From Bradyrhizobium symbiodeficiens (lineage in GTDB: Bacteria > Pseudomonadota > Alphaproteobacteria > Rhizobiales > Xanthobacteraceae): a stretch of DNA of 64,000 nt. Positions 32,233 through 41,151 of the stretch are shown piece by piece. Positions within the stretch are counted from its first letter, which is position 1, and each line of letters starts with the position of its first letter. Location: NCBI RefSeq assembly GCF_002266465.3, contig NZ_CP029427.2:6760501-6824500 (forward strand), written 5' to 3'. Under the pieces are notes generated by a model that was not told the DNA's origin, made no database searches, and worked only from the letters and a program-made list of their open reading frames with translations. The translations under genes and the position numbers were made by a program.

Positions 32233-33405
32233 TCACTTCATCTTGCACTTGTCGTGGAAGCGATCCTGGTCGTTCTCGACGATGGTCGCGACCGTCTTCA
32301 GTGAGAGCTGGCCTTCGCCGTCCTTCACCACGTCCTGCAGATAGAAGTTCTGCACCGGGATGTGGTTGTTGCCGTATTTGAAGGGGCCGCGCAGCGACTT
32401 GAAGTTGGCCTTCTCCATCTCGGCCTTCATCGCGTCCTTCTTGCTGGTGTCGCCCTTCACCGCGACCACCGCGCTGTTGATCAGCTGCGCGGCGTCATAG
32501 GCTTGCGCACCGTAATAGGTCGGACGCAGGCCGGTGTACTTCTTGCGATAGTCGGCGACGAAGCGCTTGTTCTGCTCGTTGGGGAGGTCGTTGACCCATT
32601 CCTGCGCGCCGGGCACCCCGAGCGCGTTCTCCTTCTGCAGCGGCAGCGACAGCTCGTCGACGGTGAACGCCGTGTAGAGCGGCATCGTGCTCTTCAGGCC
32701 GGCCTGGGCGTATTGGTTGAGGAACTGCACGCCGGCCGCACCGGGATAGAACACGAAGATCGACTCGGCGCCGGAGGCGCGCGCCTTGGAGAGCTCGGCG
32801 GAGAAATCGAGCTGGCTCGGCCAGACCGTGTATTCCTCGCCCTTGACCTCGCCCTTGAAGGTGCTCTTCACGCCGGCCAGCATGTCCTTGCCGGCCGCAT
32901 AGTTCGGCCCGATCAGGAACACGCTCTTGACGCCCTTCTGGTTCATGTAGAGGCCCATGGCGGCCGGCGTCTGGTCGTTCTGCCAGGAGGTCGAGAACAC
33001 GTACGGGCTGCACAGCTCGCCGGCGAGCTGCGAGGGGCCGGCATTGGCCGAGATCAGGAAAGTCTGCGAGTCCACCGCCGTCTTCAGCGAGGCCAAGAGC
33101 ACGTTCGACCAGATATAGCCGACGATGAAATCGACCTTGTCGGACTGCACCAGCTTCTCGGTCTTCTGCTTGCCGACGTCGGGCTTCTGGCCGTCATCCT
33201 CGTAGATGACTTCGACCGGCTTGCCGTCCATCTTGCGGCCGATGTGGTCGAGCGCCAGCTCGAAGGAGTTGCGCATGTCGTTGCCGATCACGGCGGTCGG
33301 GCCGCTGAAGGTCGAAACGAAACCGATCTTGATGGTGTCGCCGGCGAATGCCGGGCTCGCCAGCACCAGCGCCGCTGCGCCCGCCAGCCAGAATGCCGTC
33401 CTCAT
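32233..33405 (-). CDS. LIV-type ABC transporter substrate-binding protein (1)
   Basis: This is a periplasmic type I binding protein of about 390 residues. It has a signal peptide (MRTAFWLAGAAALVLASPAFA) and mature start GDTIKIGFVSTFSGPTAVIGND. The LivK-like fold is shown by VDFIVGYIWSNVLLASL (about 100) and GLYMNQKGVKSVFLIGPNYAAGKDML (about 155). The start at 33405 has GGAGGGG seven bases upstream. It is an orphan with no permease beside it, and could supply the livHMGF transporter at 20.9-24.2 kb. Aromatic-acid binding proteins of this class exist, but the substrate is not evident. Confidence 0.92.
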   Translation of the reverse strand: MRTAFWLAGAAALVLASPAFAGDTIKIGFVSTFSGPTAVIGNDMRNSFELALDHIGRKMDGKPVEVIYEDDGQKPDVGKQKTEKLVQSDKVDFIVGYIWSNVLLASLKTAVDSQTFLISANAGPSQLAGELCSPYVFSTSWQNDQTPAAMGLYMNQKGVKSVFLIGPNYAAGKDMLAGVKSTFKGEVKGEEYTVWPSQLDFSAELSKARASGAESIFVFYPGAAGVQFLNQYAQAGLKSTMPLYTAFTVDELSLPLQKENALGVPGAQEWVNDLPNEQNKRFVADYRKKYTGLRPTYYGAQAYDAAQLINSAVVAVKGDTSKKDAMKAEMEKANFKSLRGPFKYGNNHIPVQNFYLQDVVKDGEGQLSLKTVATIVENDQDRFHDKCKMK

Positions 33406-33702
33406 AACCAATCCCCTCCACATTATTGAGCCCGGAAACGCGGTGATCGCCGCCCCGGGTCGTCTCTATTGAACGCAAAATTCATCGAGCCGCCAATGGC
33501 TCAGCGCCTGCCCTGCACCATATTTCGCCCTAATCGGCGAAGGCAAGAAATATAATTCTACATACTTCGGCCAACCCTGCGGCGCTTTCTCGCGCCTGAT
33601 CGATACATCCGGCCTATGCGGCGATTGATGACGGCTATTGGACTGCAGCGCCCGAACCGCACTTAAATGGGGGTGTGGAGCAGCGAGATTCGAGGGTACG
33701 TC

Positions 33703-34965
33703 ATGACCACGACACCGCATCGCGTCGTCATCGTCGGGGCCGGCTTCGGCGGGCTGGAGGCGACCTACCGGCTTGCGGGCGCGCCGGTCGAGATCACGCT
33801 GATCGACCGCCGTAACCATCATCTGTTCCAGCCGCTGCTGTACCAGGTCGCGACCGCCTCGCTCGCCACCAGCGAGATCGCGTGGCCGATCCGGCACCTG
33901 ATGCGCGACCGGCCCGAGGTGACGACGCTGTTCGCGACCGTCAGCGGCGTCGACGCGGCAAGGCGCAGCGTGCTGATCGACGACGGCAGCGAGGTGCCCT
34001 ACGACACGCTGGTGCTCGCGACCGGCGCGCGTCACGCCTATTTCGGCCACGACGAATGGGAGCAGTTCGCGCCGGGCCTGAAGACGCTGGAAGACGCGAC
34101 CACGTTGCGCCGTCACATCCTGGTGGCGTTCGAGCGCGCCGAGCGCGAGACCGATCCGGCCAAACGCGCGGCGCGGCTGACCTTCGTCATCGTCGGCGCC
34201 GGCCCCACCGGCGTCGAGCTCGCCGGCACCATCGCCGAGATGGCGCATCACACGCTGCCAGCCGACTTCCGCAACATCGACACGACGAAAGCACGCGTGG
34301 TGCTGGTCGAGGCGGGGCCACGCGTGCTCGCAGGCTTTGCCGACGACCTCTCGGCCTATGCGCAGGCCTCGCTGGAGAAGATCGGCGTCGAGGTCGTGCT
34401 GGGACAGGCCGTCACCGAAATCAATCGCGAGGGCGTGGTGTTCGGCGGCAAGCTGCTCGAGGCCAAGACCAGGATCTGGGCCGCCGGCGTGCGCGCTTCG
34501 CCCGCCGCCGAATGGCTGGGCGCACCAGCCGACCGCGCCGGACGCGTGCAGGTCGAGGCGGACCTGACCATCCCCGGCCATCCCGAGATCTTCGCGATCG
34601 GCGATACCGTCAGCATCAACGCCTGGGACGGCAAGCCGGTGCCGGGCATCGCGCCGGCCGCCAAGCAGCAGGGGAAGCATGTCGCCGAGACCATCAAGGC
34701 ACGCCTGCGCGGCGCTGCCACCGGCCCGTTCCGCTACAAGCACGCCGGCAGCCTCGCCCAGATCGGCAAGCGGCTCGCTGTGATCGACTTCGGTCGCTTC
34801 AAGCTGCGCGGCACCATTGCGTGGTGGATCTGGGGCATCGCCCACATCTACTTCCTGATCGGCCTCCGCCACCGTCTCAGCGTCGCGCTGAGCTGGTTGT
34901 GGATCTACGCGCGCGATCAACGCGCGGCGAGGTTGATCACGCAGGGGAGCAGCAAGGTGGTGTAG
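33703..34965 (+). CDS. ndh: Type II NADH:quinone oxidoreductase-like FAD protein
   Basis: This 420-residue flavoprotein has the FAD-binding VIVGAGFGGLEATYRLAG at about 8-25, the quinone-site-like HHLFQPLLYQVATASL at about 42-57, the NADH site VIVGAGPTGVELAGTIAEM at about 166-184 and the FAD-binding AIGDT segment near 301. A C-terminal amphipathic region with WWIWGIAHIYFLIGL (about 375-390) suits membrane association. ATG 33703 (MTTTPHRVV) is preferred over 33667. The enzyme passes electrons from NADH to quinone without proton pumping. Confidence 0.93.
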   Translation: MTTTPHRVVIVGAGFGGLEATYRLAGAPVEITLIDRRNHHLFQPLLYQVATASLATSEIAWPIRHLMRDRPEVTTLFATVSGVDAARRSVLIDDGSEVPYDTLVLATGARHAYFGHDEWEQFAPGLKTLEDATTLRRHILVAFERAERETDPAKRAARLTFVIVGAGPTGVELAGTIAEMAHHTLPADFRNIDTTKARVVLVEAGPRVLAGFADDLSAYAQASLEKIGVEVVLGQAVTEINREGVVFGGKLLEAKTRIWAAGVRASPAAEWLGAPADRAGRVQVEADLTIPGHPEIFAIGDTVSINAWDGKPVPGIAPAAKQQGKHVAETIKARLRGAATGPFRYKHAGSLAQIGKRLAVIDFGRFKLRGTIAWWIWGIAHIYFLIGLRHRLSVALSWLWIYARDQRAARLITQGSSKVV

Positions 34966-34975
34966 GAAGGCTTCT

Positions 34976-35092
34976 CTCGTGTCCCGGACGCGACGCGGCA
35001 TGAAAATGACGCGACGCAGAGCCGGGACCCCGAATTGTGGGCCCGGCTCTGCAGCGCAGCGCTACGCGCCGCACTGCGTCCGGGGCATGAGA
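34976..35092. repeat. CCCGGACGC...GAGCCGGGACC intergenic repeat
   Basis: The segment has CGTGTCCCGGACGCG near its start and GCGTCCGGGGCATGAGA at its end, with an inner pair GCAGAGCCGGGACC and GGGCCCGGCTCTGC that are complementary. It lies between the convergent NDH-2 and binding-protein genes. A shorter relative is at 38371-38430. Confidence 0.7.
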
Positions 35093-35093
35093 C

Positions 35094-36305
35094 CTACTTC
35101 ACCAGCTCGCATCCGCCCTCCGCCAACGGCCGAAACGCCTGCTCCGCGGAGATGGTCGAGACCAGCTTGTAATAGTCGTAGGGATATTTCGACTCCTCCG
35201 GCTTCTTCACCTCGAACAGATACATCGGATGCACGACGCGGCCGTCCTGGCGGATCGTGGTGTCGCCGAACAGTTTGTCCTTGCCCTTGAACTTCTTCAT
35301 CTCGGGCACCGCGTCCTTGGCGTTGTCGCTGCCGGTCGCCGCGACGGCGTTGAGGTAAGCGAGCGTCGAGGCATAAACGCCGGCCTGGTTGCCGCTCGGC
35401 ATCTTGCCGTTCATGCCGGGCCGCGCGGCGAACCGCTTCGCGAAGGCGCGGGTATCATCGTTCATGTCCCAGTAGAAGGCTTCCATCAGCTGGAGGCCCT
35501 GCGCGACCTTGATGCCCATGCCGTGGACGTCGTTGATGAAGAGCAGAAAGGCGACGAGCTTCTGGCCGTTCTGCTGGATGCCGAATTCGGCGGCCTGCTT
35601 CACCGCGTTGATGGTGTCGCCGCCGGCATTCGCAAGACCGATCACCTGGGCCTTCGAGCCCTGCGCTTGCAACAGGAAGGAGGCGAAGTCGGAGGTGCCG
35701 AGCGGATGCTTGGAAGAGCCGAGCACCTTGCCGCCGTGGCCTTCGATATACTTTTGCGCCTCGGCCTCGATGCCCTTGCCGAGCGCGTAGTCGACCGTGA
35801 GAAAATACCAGTCCTTGCCGCCGCGCGACATCATCGCGGCTGCAGTGGTATTGCCGGTCGCCCAGGTGTCATTGACCCATTGGATGGTGTTGGGCGAGCA
35901 GGCCTTGCCGGTGAGGTCCGAGCTTGCGGTCGAGGACGCCAGGAACGTCATGCGGCTGTCGCGCAGCAGCGTGTTGATGGAGAGGCCGACCGCCGAGTTC
36001 GGCACGTCGACGATGGCATCGACGCCCTCGACGTCGAGCCATTTGCGCGCGATGGCATTGCCGACATCGGCCTTGTTCTGATGGTCGGCATAGACGATCT
36101 CGACCTTGATGCCCTTGCCGCCGCCGTTGAAATCCTCCGCCGCCATGCGCGCGGCTTCCACCGAGCCCATTCCGTTGGTGTCCTGGAAAATGCCGGAGAT
36201 GTCGTTGAGCACGCCGACACGCACGACATTGTCCGAGATCTCGGCGTTCGCCGCGCCGGTCACCAGGCTCGCGGCCAGCGCAAGCGTCCACTTCAGATTT
36301 TTCAT
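35094..36305 (-). CDS. LIV-type ABC transporter substrate-binding protein (2)
   Basis: This is a 403-residue periplasmic binding protein with signal peptide MKNLKWTLALAASLVTGAANA. The mature protein begins EISDNVVRVGVLNDISGIFQ, typical of the LivK-like group related to RPA-type aromatic-acid binding proteins of Rhodopseudomonas. The fold is supported by GVDAIVDVPNSAVGLSIN near 95-112 and DYALGKGIEAEAQKYI near 175-190. It lies just upstream of the P450 gene in the opposite reading order (33 bp from the P450 stop, same strand, downstream of it), so both may be on one transcript. Confidence 0.92.
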   Translation of the reverse strand: MKNLKWTLALAASLVTGAANAEISDNVVRVGVLNDISGIFQDTNGMGSVEAARMAAEDFNGGGKGIKVEIVYADHQNKADVGNAIARKWLDVEGVDAIVDVPNSAVGLSINTLLRDSRMTFLASSTASSDLTGKACSPNTIQWVNDTWATGNTTAAAMMSRGGKDWYFLTVDYALGKGIEAEAQKYIEGHGGKVLGSSKHPLGTSDFASFLLQAQGSKAQVIGLANAGGDTINAVKQAAEFGIQQNGQKLVAFLLFINDVHGMGIKVAQGLQLMEAFYWDMNDDTRAFAKRFAARPGMNGKMPSGNQAGVYASTLAYLNAVAATGSDNAKDAVPEMKKFKGKDKLFGDTTIRQDGRVVHPMYLFEVKKPEESKYPYDYYKLVSTISAEQAFRPLAEGGCELVK

Positions 36306-36338
36306 TGAGTCCTCCCCTGCTTTATTGTTCCGGTCGTG

Positions 36339-37559
36339 TCAGGCCGGAATGATCGTCACCGGCAGGCTGTCCAGCCCGCGCAGCGTGTTGTTGAAGCGGC
36401 GCTTCGGCTCGCCTGCGATCTCGATGCTGGCGATGCGGCGCGCCAGCGCCGAAAGCATCGTCTCGCCTTCCAGCCGCGCCACGAGTTGGCCGACGCACAT
36501 GTGGATGCCGGAGCCATACCCAACATGGCCGGAGGTGCGGCGGGTAATGTCGTAGCTTTCGGGCTTGTCCCAGCGCCTGGGATCGCGATTGGCCGCGGCG
36601 AGGAACATCAGCACTTTCTCGCCTTCGCCGATGGTCGCGCCGGACAGTTCGACGTCACGCGTCGTGGTGCGGAAGAAGGTCTGCACCGGGCTTTCGAACC
36701 GCACGGCCTCCTCGAAGGCGTTGCGCGCCAGCGTGAGGTCATCGCGCAAGCGTTGCCATTGCTCGGGGAAACGCGCCAGACAATAGACGGCGGCACCGAT
36801 GCCATTGACCGTGGTGTCGAGGCCGGCCGACAACAGCGAGCGCACCAGTAGCGGCGCTTCAGTCGCAGTGATCGCGCCCTCATCGACATGGGCGTGGATG
36901 CAGGCCCCGATGCCGCCGGGCGTGAGATTGTCACGCTGGCATTGCGCGGTGACATAGGCTTGATGTGGCGCCGAGCGCGCGATGGCTTCCTGGCGCAACT
37001 CATTGGGCGGGCCGAACGCGTTGAACACGACGCTCGCATAAGGGATGAGATGCTCACGGCCTTCGGGCTTCAGCCCCAGCGCGTCCGGGAAGATCGAGAG
37101 CGGATAGGCTTCCGCGAGATCCGTGATGGCGTCAAAACTGCGCTTGGCGAGCAGCATATCGACTCGTTCTTCAGCCGCCGCCGCAAAGCGGTCGCGGAGC
37201 CCCTTCATCACGGTCGGTGACAGCACCTTCGACAGCACGGCACGGGTGCGGGTGTGCGCGGGCGGGTCGGCTTCGAGGATCAGGCTCGGCGGCCGCCACG
37301 GCGTCTCCTTCTTGAAATCGCTGAGGCCGACACCGCGGCTGGAGCAGAAGGTCGCGGGATCGTTCAGCACCGCATGGACCTCGGCATAGCGCGCCACGCC
37401 GTAGACGTTCCACTTGTCGAGATAGACCACCGGCCCCGCCTCCCGCAGCCGCTCGTGCGCGGGATAGGGGTCGGCGAAAAAATTCATCGCGAAGGGATCG
37501 ACGTCGAGATGCGGAACGGCCGCGGAGCCGGACGATATTGGGGAGCCGGATACGCTCAT
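36339..37559 (-). CDS. Cytochrome P450, CYP199A-like (para-substituted benzoate oxidation)
   Basis: The 406 residues closely resemble Rhodopseudomonas CYP199A2, which demethylates or hydroxylates 4-methoxy- and 4-alkylbenzoates. The I helix reads LLSAGLDTTVNG (about 244-255, acid-alcohol pair DT), ExxR is EAVR (about 285-288), and the heme ligand is Cys355 in GYGSGIHMCVGQ. The carboxylate-binding region WRPPSLILEADPPAHTR is conserved. No ferredoxin or reductase gene is next to it in this window. A divergent MarR gene lies 83 bp upstream. Confidence 0.93.
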   Translation of the reverse strand: MSVSGSPISSGSAAVPHLDVDPFAMNFFADPYPAHERLREAGPVVYLDKWNVYGVARYAEVHAVLNDPATFCSSRGVGLSDFKKETPWRPPSLILEADPPAHTRTRAVLSKVLSPTVMKGLRDRFAAAAEERVDMLLAKRSFDAITDLAEAYPLSIFPDALGLKPEGREHLIPYASVVFNAFGPPNELRQEAIARSAPHQAYVTAQCQRDNLTPGGIGACIHAHVDEGAITATEAPLLVRSLLSAGLDTTVNGIGAAVYCLARFPEQWQRLRDDLTLARNAFEEAVRFESPVQTFFRTTTRDVELSGATIGEGEKVLMFLAAANRDPRRWDKPESYDITRRTSGHVGYGSGIHMCVGQLVARLEGETMLSALARRIASIEIAGEPKRRFNNTLRGLDSLPVTIIPA

Positions 37560-37642
37560 AGGAGACCTCCCTCATTTTGATCTTGTGAAAGGATGGCGCT
37601 TGCCCTTAGGTCGGTCGGCCCACCGCGAGTCAGACCCCCGAC

Positions 37643-38149
37643 ATGCCTTCGCCTTCGACCAGATCCCGCCAGAAGCCCGCGCCTAGCGATGCGGGACCGA
37701 CGCTCGATCTCGACCGCTACGTCCCGGCGTTCGTCACCTTCATCGCCAACAAGCTCTCGAACAGCGCGACCGCGTTCTATCAGCGGGAGTTCGGCGTCAA
37801 CGTCACGGAATGGCGGATCATGTCGCTGCTGGCGATCGAGCCCGGCATTCCGGCTTCGCGCATCTGCCACGTCATCGGCTTCGACAAGGGACCGGTGAGC
37901 CGGACGCTTGCGGGCCTCGAGAAGCGCGGGCTGGTCTCGATCCGCACCGATCCCCATGACGGCCGCACCCATTCGATCGCGCTGACGGCGAAGGGCCGCA
38001 CGACCCACGACAAGGTGATCGTCGCCGCGCTCGAACGCGAACGGCGGCTGTTGTCGTGCCTGAACAAGGACGAGCGCGAGGTGCTGATCAATCTGCTGCG
38101 CCGGCTGCACGAGAATCTCGGCGCGGTCACTGGCGGCACCGAGACCTGA
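37643..38149 (+). CDS. MarR-family transcriptional regulator
   Basis: This 168-residue winged-helix regulator has the DNA-recognition core IPASRICHVIGFDKGPVSRTLAGLEKRGLV (about 72-101) and the wing SIRTDPHDGRTHSIALTAKG. The N-terminal extension is short and basic. It is divergent from the CYP199A-like P450, so it may repress it in response to a benzoate-type ligand. The 305-bp gap after this gene holds a palindrome (38302-38315), a repeat and no gene that I can support. Confidence 0.9.
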   Translation: MPSPSTRSRQKPAPSDAGPTLDLDRYVPAFVTFIANKLSNSATAFYQREFGVNVTEWRIMSLLAIEPGIPASRICHVIGFDKGPVSRTLAGLEKRGLVSIRTDPHDGRTHSIALTAKGRTTHDKVIVAALERERRLLSCLNKDEREVLINLLRRLHENLGAVTGGTET

Positions 38150-38301
38150 CAGGTCGCAGGCGGGGCACCAGCTACCGTCACGTCCAGGCATACGCCGGCG
38201 CTTGCCGACGGCACGATTCGGGCCGAGCATCGTTTCCTCCAGGATCAGACGCGGCGGTTTTTCCCGCCGTCATCTCTGCCTGGAACGGTTCGCATAAATT
38301 A

Positions 38302-38315
38302 GTTGCTTAAGCAAC
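38302..38315. promoter_or_regulatory. Orphan palindrome of MarR-operator type
   Basis: GTTGCTTAAGCAAC is a perfect 14-bp palindrome with the TTGCTTAAGCAA core typical of MarR-family operators. It lies between two convergent 3' ends (MarR gene and fcs), where an operator is not expected. It may be a leftover of a lost promoter. Confidence 0.5.
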
Positions 38316-38370
38316 AAAATAATCGGCAGGATATTGCTGCAGGCTTGCTGGCCTATTGGGCACGCCCAGC

Positions 38371-38430
38371 TCTCGTGTCCCGGACGCGCTGCAGCGTGGA
38401 AACGCTGCTGCGCAGAGCCGGGGCATGAGA
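38371..38430. repeat. CCCGGACGCG...GCAGAGCCGGGGC intergenic repeat
   Basis: CTCGTGTCCCGGACGCG is followed by the inverted partner GCGCAGAGCCGGGGCATGAGAG. It resembles the repeat at 34976-35092 and, like it, lies between convergent genes. Confidence 0.6.
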
Positions 38431-38454
38431 GCCGCTAGCCGTGGACGGAACGGC

Positions 38455-40311
38455 CTATCCGACGCACCCAATCCACTCCGCCGACGCATCATCATTCAAT
38501 CGCGCGACCGCATCGGCGCGCCGTGTCAGCACGGCACGCTGGTTGATGTAGCCCTTGTCGGTGATCTCGCCGCCGTCGACTGAGGGCGGCTCGGCGAGCA
38601 GCAGCGCGCGCGTGGCGTGGCCGGAGGAGTTGGGGCCCTGCTGCCTCAGTTTCGCCAGGCCCTGCGCGATCGCGCTCCTGACCTTGTCATGTGCGAGCAC
38701 CTCGTTCACATCGGCCGTCTCGGGCAGACCGGCGTGGATGCGGCAGGCCGCGATGTTCGGGATCACGAGGAAACGCACCTCGTCACCGCCGTGCCCTGAC
38801 ACGACGATGTCCTGCGCCAGCGGCGCCAGCGCGGCGATCCCGGCAACGCGCAGCGTGCCGACATTGACCCAGGTGCCGGAATTGAGCTTGAAATCTTCGG
38901 CGACGCGGCCGTCGAAGAACAGGCCACGCTCCGGCCGCGCGCTGTCGGCAAGCTTCACGGCATCGCCGATCAGATAGAAGCCCTCTTCATCAAAAGCCTG
39001 CCTGGTCAGCTCCGGCGCCTTCCAGTAGCCCGGCGTGACGTTGGGACCGCGCACCCGCACCTCCAGCTTGTCGCCGGACGTCACGAGCTTCAGTTCGGTG
39101 CCGGGAATGGGCACGCCGATATTGCCGGAACGTTCGGCGAGGAAATGGCAGTCGGTTGCGAGCGGCGACGTCTCGGTCGAGCCCCACGCCGAGACCATCG
39201 GCAGCGCGTGGCCGACCGTTTTGAGCGAGAGCTCTTCAAGCGCGTCCCAGAGATTCTGCGGCAGCGCCGCGCCGGCATAGAAGGCAAACTTTACCTCGCC
39301 GAAGAAACGGCGGCACAGCTCCTCGTCGCCGCGCAGCGCCGCGATCAGCATGTCGAAGCCGCGCGGCACGTTGAAATAGACCGTGGGCATCACGCTTCTG
39401 AGGTTCGCCAGTGACGTCGCGAACAGCCCGGGCGCGGGCTTGCCGCCGTCGATATAGAGCGAGCCGCCGTTGCGCAGCACGAGGTTGAAATTGTGGTTGG
39501 CGCCGAAAGTGTGGCTCCAGGGCAGCCAGTCGAGAATGACGAGATCGCCGCGGCCCTGCTGCAGGAAGGTCCAGGTCTGCGCCTTCGCCTGCTGGCTCGA
39601 GGTCAGCATGCGCTGGGTGTTGATGACAGCCTTGGGCGTGCCGGTCGAGCCTGACGTGAACAGGAGTTTTGCGATCGTATCCGGCGTCACCGCGGCGAAC
39701 GCCGTTGCGACGTCGGGACCCTCCGGCGTCGCCGCGATCGTGCGGAAGGCGAGCGCGTCGCCATCGCCGGCGTTGCCGCTGATGATCTGCGCCGTGTGCA
39801 GCGGCTTGACCGCGGCCAGCGCCGCCGCGAATGACTTGGTCGCGGAGACATAGATCGCGCCCGGATCGAGCAGCGCGACCATGCTCTTGAGCTTGTCGAA
39901 ATCTTTCGACATCAGCGAATAGGCCGGCGAGATCGCCGCCGAGGGCACGCCGACATGCTGGGCGGCAAGCGCGAGCAGCGCATGGTCGATGCTGTTGTCG
40001 GAGAGGATCGCCAGCGGGCGCTCGGCGCTCAAGCCCTGCGCCAGGATCCAGGACGCCGCCGCGCGCACCCGGTGCTGCGCCTGCGCATAGGTGACAGTGG
40101 TCCAGGGCAGCTCGACATGGCCGCGCTCGGCCAGGAAGATCGTATCCGGCGTTTGCTGCGCCCATTGCTCCAGCCAGTCGCCGACGCAGCGCGCGCCATC
40201 GCGCAACGGTTCGGGCGAGCGCAGCACGATGCTGCCGTCGGCGCGATGCTCGGCGACGGTTCTGGGTGTTGCGAACAGGCTTGCAGCATCGCCGCGTGCG
40301 GCGGTTGTCAT
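38455..40311 (-). CDS. fcs: Feruloyl-CoA synthase (acyl-CoA synthetase for hydroxycinnamates)
   Basis: This AMP-forming ligase of 618 residues starts at MTTAARGDAASL with GGAGGA upstream (40311). The adenylation loop LLFTSGSTGTPKA lies near 217-229, the later motif SAWGSTETSP near 377-386, and TGD-like YLIGDAVKLAD near 455. Length and sequence fit the Fcs group, larger than benzoate-CoA ligases, which forms feruloyl- and p-coumaroyl-CoA. The usual partners (enoyl-CoA hydratase/aldolase and vanillin dehydrogenase) are not in this window. It is divergent from a MarR gene. Confidence 0.9.
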   Translation of the reverse strand: MTTAARGDAASLFATPRTVAEHRADGSIVLRSPEPLRDGARCVGDWLEQWAQQTPDTIFLAERGHVELPWTTVTYAQAQHRVRAAASWILAQGLSAERPLAILSDNSIDHALLALAAQHVGVPSAAISPAYSLMSKDFDKLKSMVALLDPGAIYVSATKSFAAALAAVKPLHTAQIISGNAGDGDALAFRTIAATPEGPDVATAFAAVTPDTIAKLLFTSGSTGTPKAVINTQRMLTSSQQAKAQTWTFLQQGRGDLVILDWLPWSHTFGANHNFNLVLRNGGSLYIDGGKPAPGLFATSLANLRSVMPTVYFNVPRGFDMLIAALRGDEELCRRFFGEVKFAFYAGAALPQNLWDALEELSLKTVGHALPMVSAWGSTETSPLATDCHFLAERSGNIGVPIPGTELKLVTSGDKLEVRVRGPNVTPGYWKAPELTRQAFDEEGFYLIGDAVKLADSARPERGLFFDGRVAEDFKLNSGTWVNVGTLRVAGIAALAPLAQDIVVSGHGGDEVRFLVIPNIAACRIHAGLPETADVNEVLAHDKVRSAIAQGLAKLRQQGPNSSGHATRALLLAEPPSVDGGEITDKGYINQRAVLTRRADAVARLNDDASAEWIGCVG

Positions 40312-40390
40312 GGTTTCCTCCTCCGCCCGGATCCCCGGATCGGCGGCAGCCTCGTTCCGGGCTGCTTTGGCCATAATGTTGGGCAGGACA

Positions 40391-40411
40391 ATTGTTGTCG
40401 TCAACAACAAT
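40391..40411. promoter_or_regulatory. Operator between fcs and its MarR gene
   Basis: ATTGTTGT-CGTCA-ACAACAAT is an inverted repeat with perfect 8-bp arms, 80 bp upstream of the fcs start and 51 bp upstream of the divergent MarR gene. Its position and form are what one expects for a CouR/FerR-type repressor of hydroxycinnamate genes that is released by the CoA thioester. Confidence 0.7.
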
Positions 40412-40461
40412 CTTTCGCGACGGCGCCCGAGGCGCTAAGCTTGCGCGGCAGGAGACACGAT

Positions 40462-40956
40462 GTGACAGCCACCGCGCCCCAGACCTCCCCACGCAAACGA
40501 GCGAGCAACGGCACCGCGCGGCGGATCGACGCCGACGAGATCGGCCTCGACGCGCTGGTGGGGCACGCCGGCTATGCGGTGCGGCGCTTCCAGATCTGGA
40601 TCTTTCAGGACTTCATCAGGACGCTTGGCGCGGTCGACATCCGGCCGACGCAATATTCGGTACTGACGGTGATCGGCGCCAATCCGGGTCTGTCGCAGAT
40701 GGCGGTGGCGAAACGCCTCGGCATCGAGCGCGCCCGGCTGGTGCACCTGCTCGACAGCCTGGAGCAGCGCAAGCTCGTGAAGCGGGTCAAGTCGAAGGCG
40801 GACCGTCGCTCCCATGCGCTGCATCTCACGATCCAGGGCGAGACGGCGCTGGCAAAGTTCAAGCGCCTCGCGGCCGAGCACGAACGGCATGTCGAGGCGA
40901 AGATCGGCAAGGAAAACCGGGCGCAGCTGCTGCGAATCCTTGCCGGCTTCACCTGA
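40462..40956 (+). CDS. MarR-family regulator of feruloyl-CoA synthase (CouR/FerR-like)
   Basis: This encodes 164 residues starting at GTG 40462, which has GGAG seven bases upstream; a much longer frame from 39955 lies inside the fcs region and is not credible. The recognition region is LSQMAVAKRLGIERARLVHLLDSLEQRKLV (about 75-104), with wing KRVKSKADRRSHALHLT. Divergence from fcs and the shared operator at 40391 support a role in sensing hydroxycinnamoyl-CoA. Confidence 0.88.
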   Translation: MTATAPQTSPRKRASNGTARRIDADEIGLDALVGHAGYAVRRFQIWIFQDFIRTLGAVDIRPTQYSVLTVIGANPGLSQMAVAKRLGIERARLVHLLDSLEQRKLVKRVKSKADRRSHALHLTIQGETALAKFKRLAAEHERHVEAKIGKENRAQLLRILAGFT

Positions 40957-41051
40957 TCTCGACTGCCTATGATTTGAGCAGATGCCCGTCACAGGGCGCT
41001 GACATCACGGCCCGCCCGCCTGTCGAATTATCCCCCAAGCCACTGATCAGA

Positions 41052-41097
41052 CGGATAATATCCGCAGCTTCATTCCTGCCCGGATAATGTACACAAT
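41052..41097. promoter_or_regulatory. Palindromes upstream of allophanate hydrolase gene
   Basis: CGGATAATATCCG (41052-41064) is a perfect palindrome around a central base. ATAATGTACACAAT (41084-41097) is a near-palindrome around TGTACA of the type bound by GntR/FCD regulators. Both lie 55-100 bp before the atzF start, so either may be the site for the GntR protein encoded at 43067. The rest of the gap from 40957 shows nothing else. Confidence 0.45.
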
Positions 41098-41151
41098 GGC
41101 ACATCGCTTGCTTCGCTCCGGGCGAAGACAGATTGCCGGAGTTTTGTCGCC

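Noticed and set aside
39955..40461. Long N-terminal extension of the MarR gene at 40462
   Set aside because: The added 169 residues lie antisense to fcs and lack family character; GTG 40462 has a proper Shine-Dalgarno.
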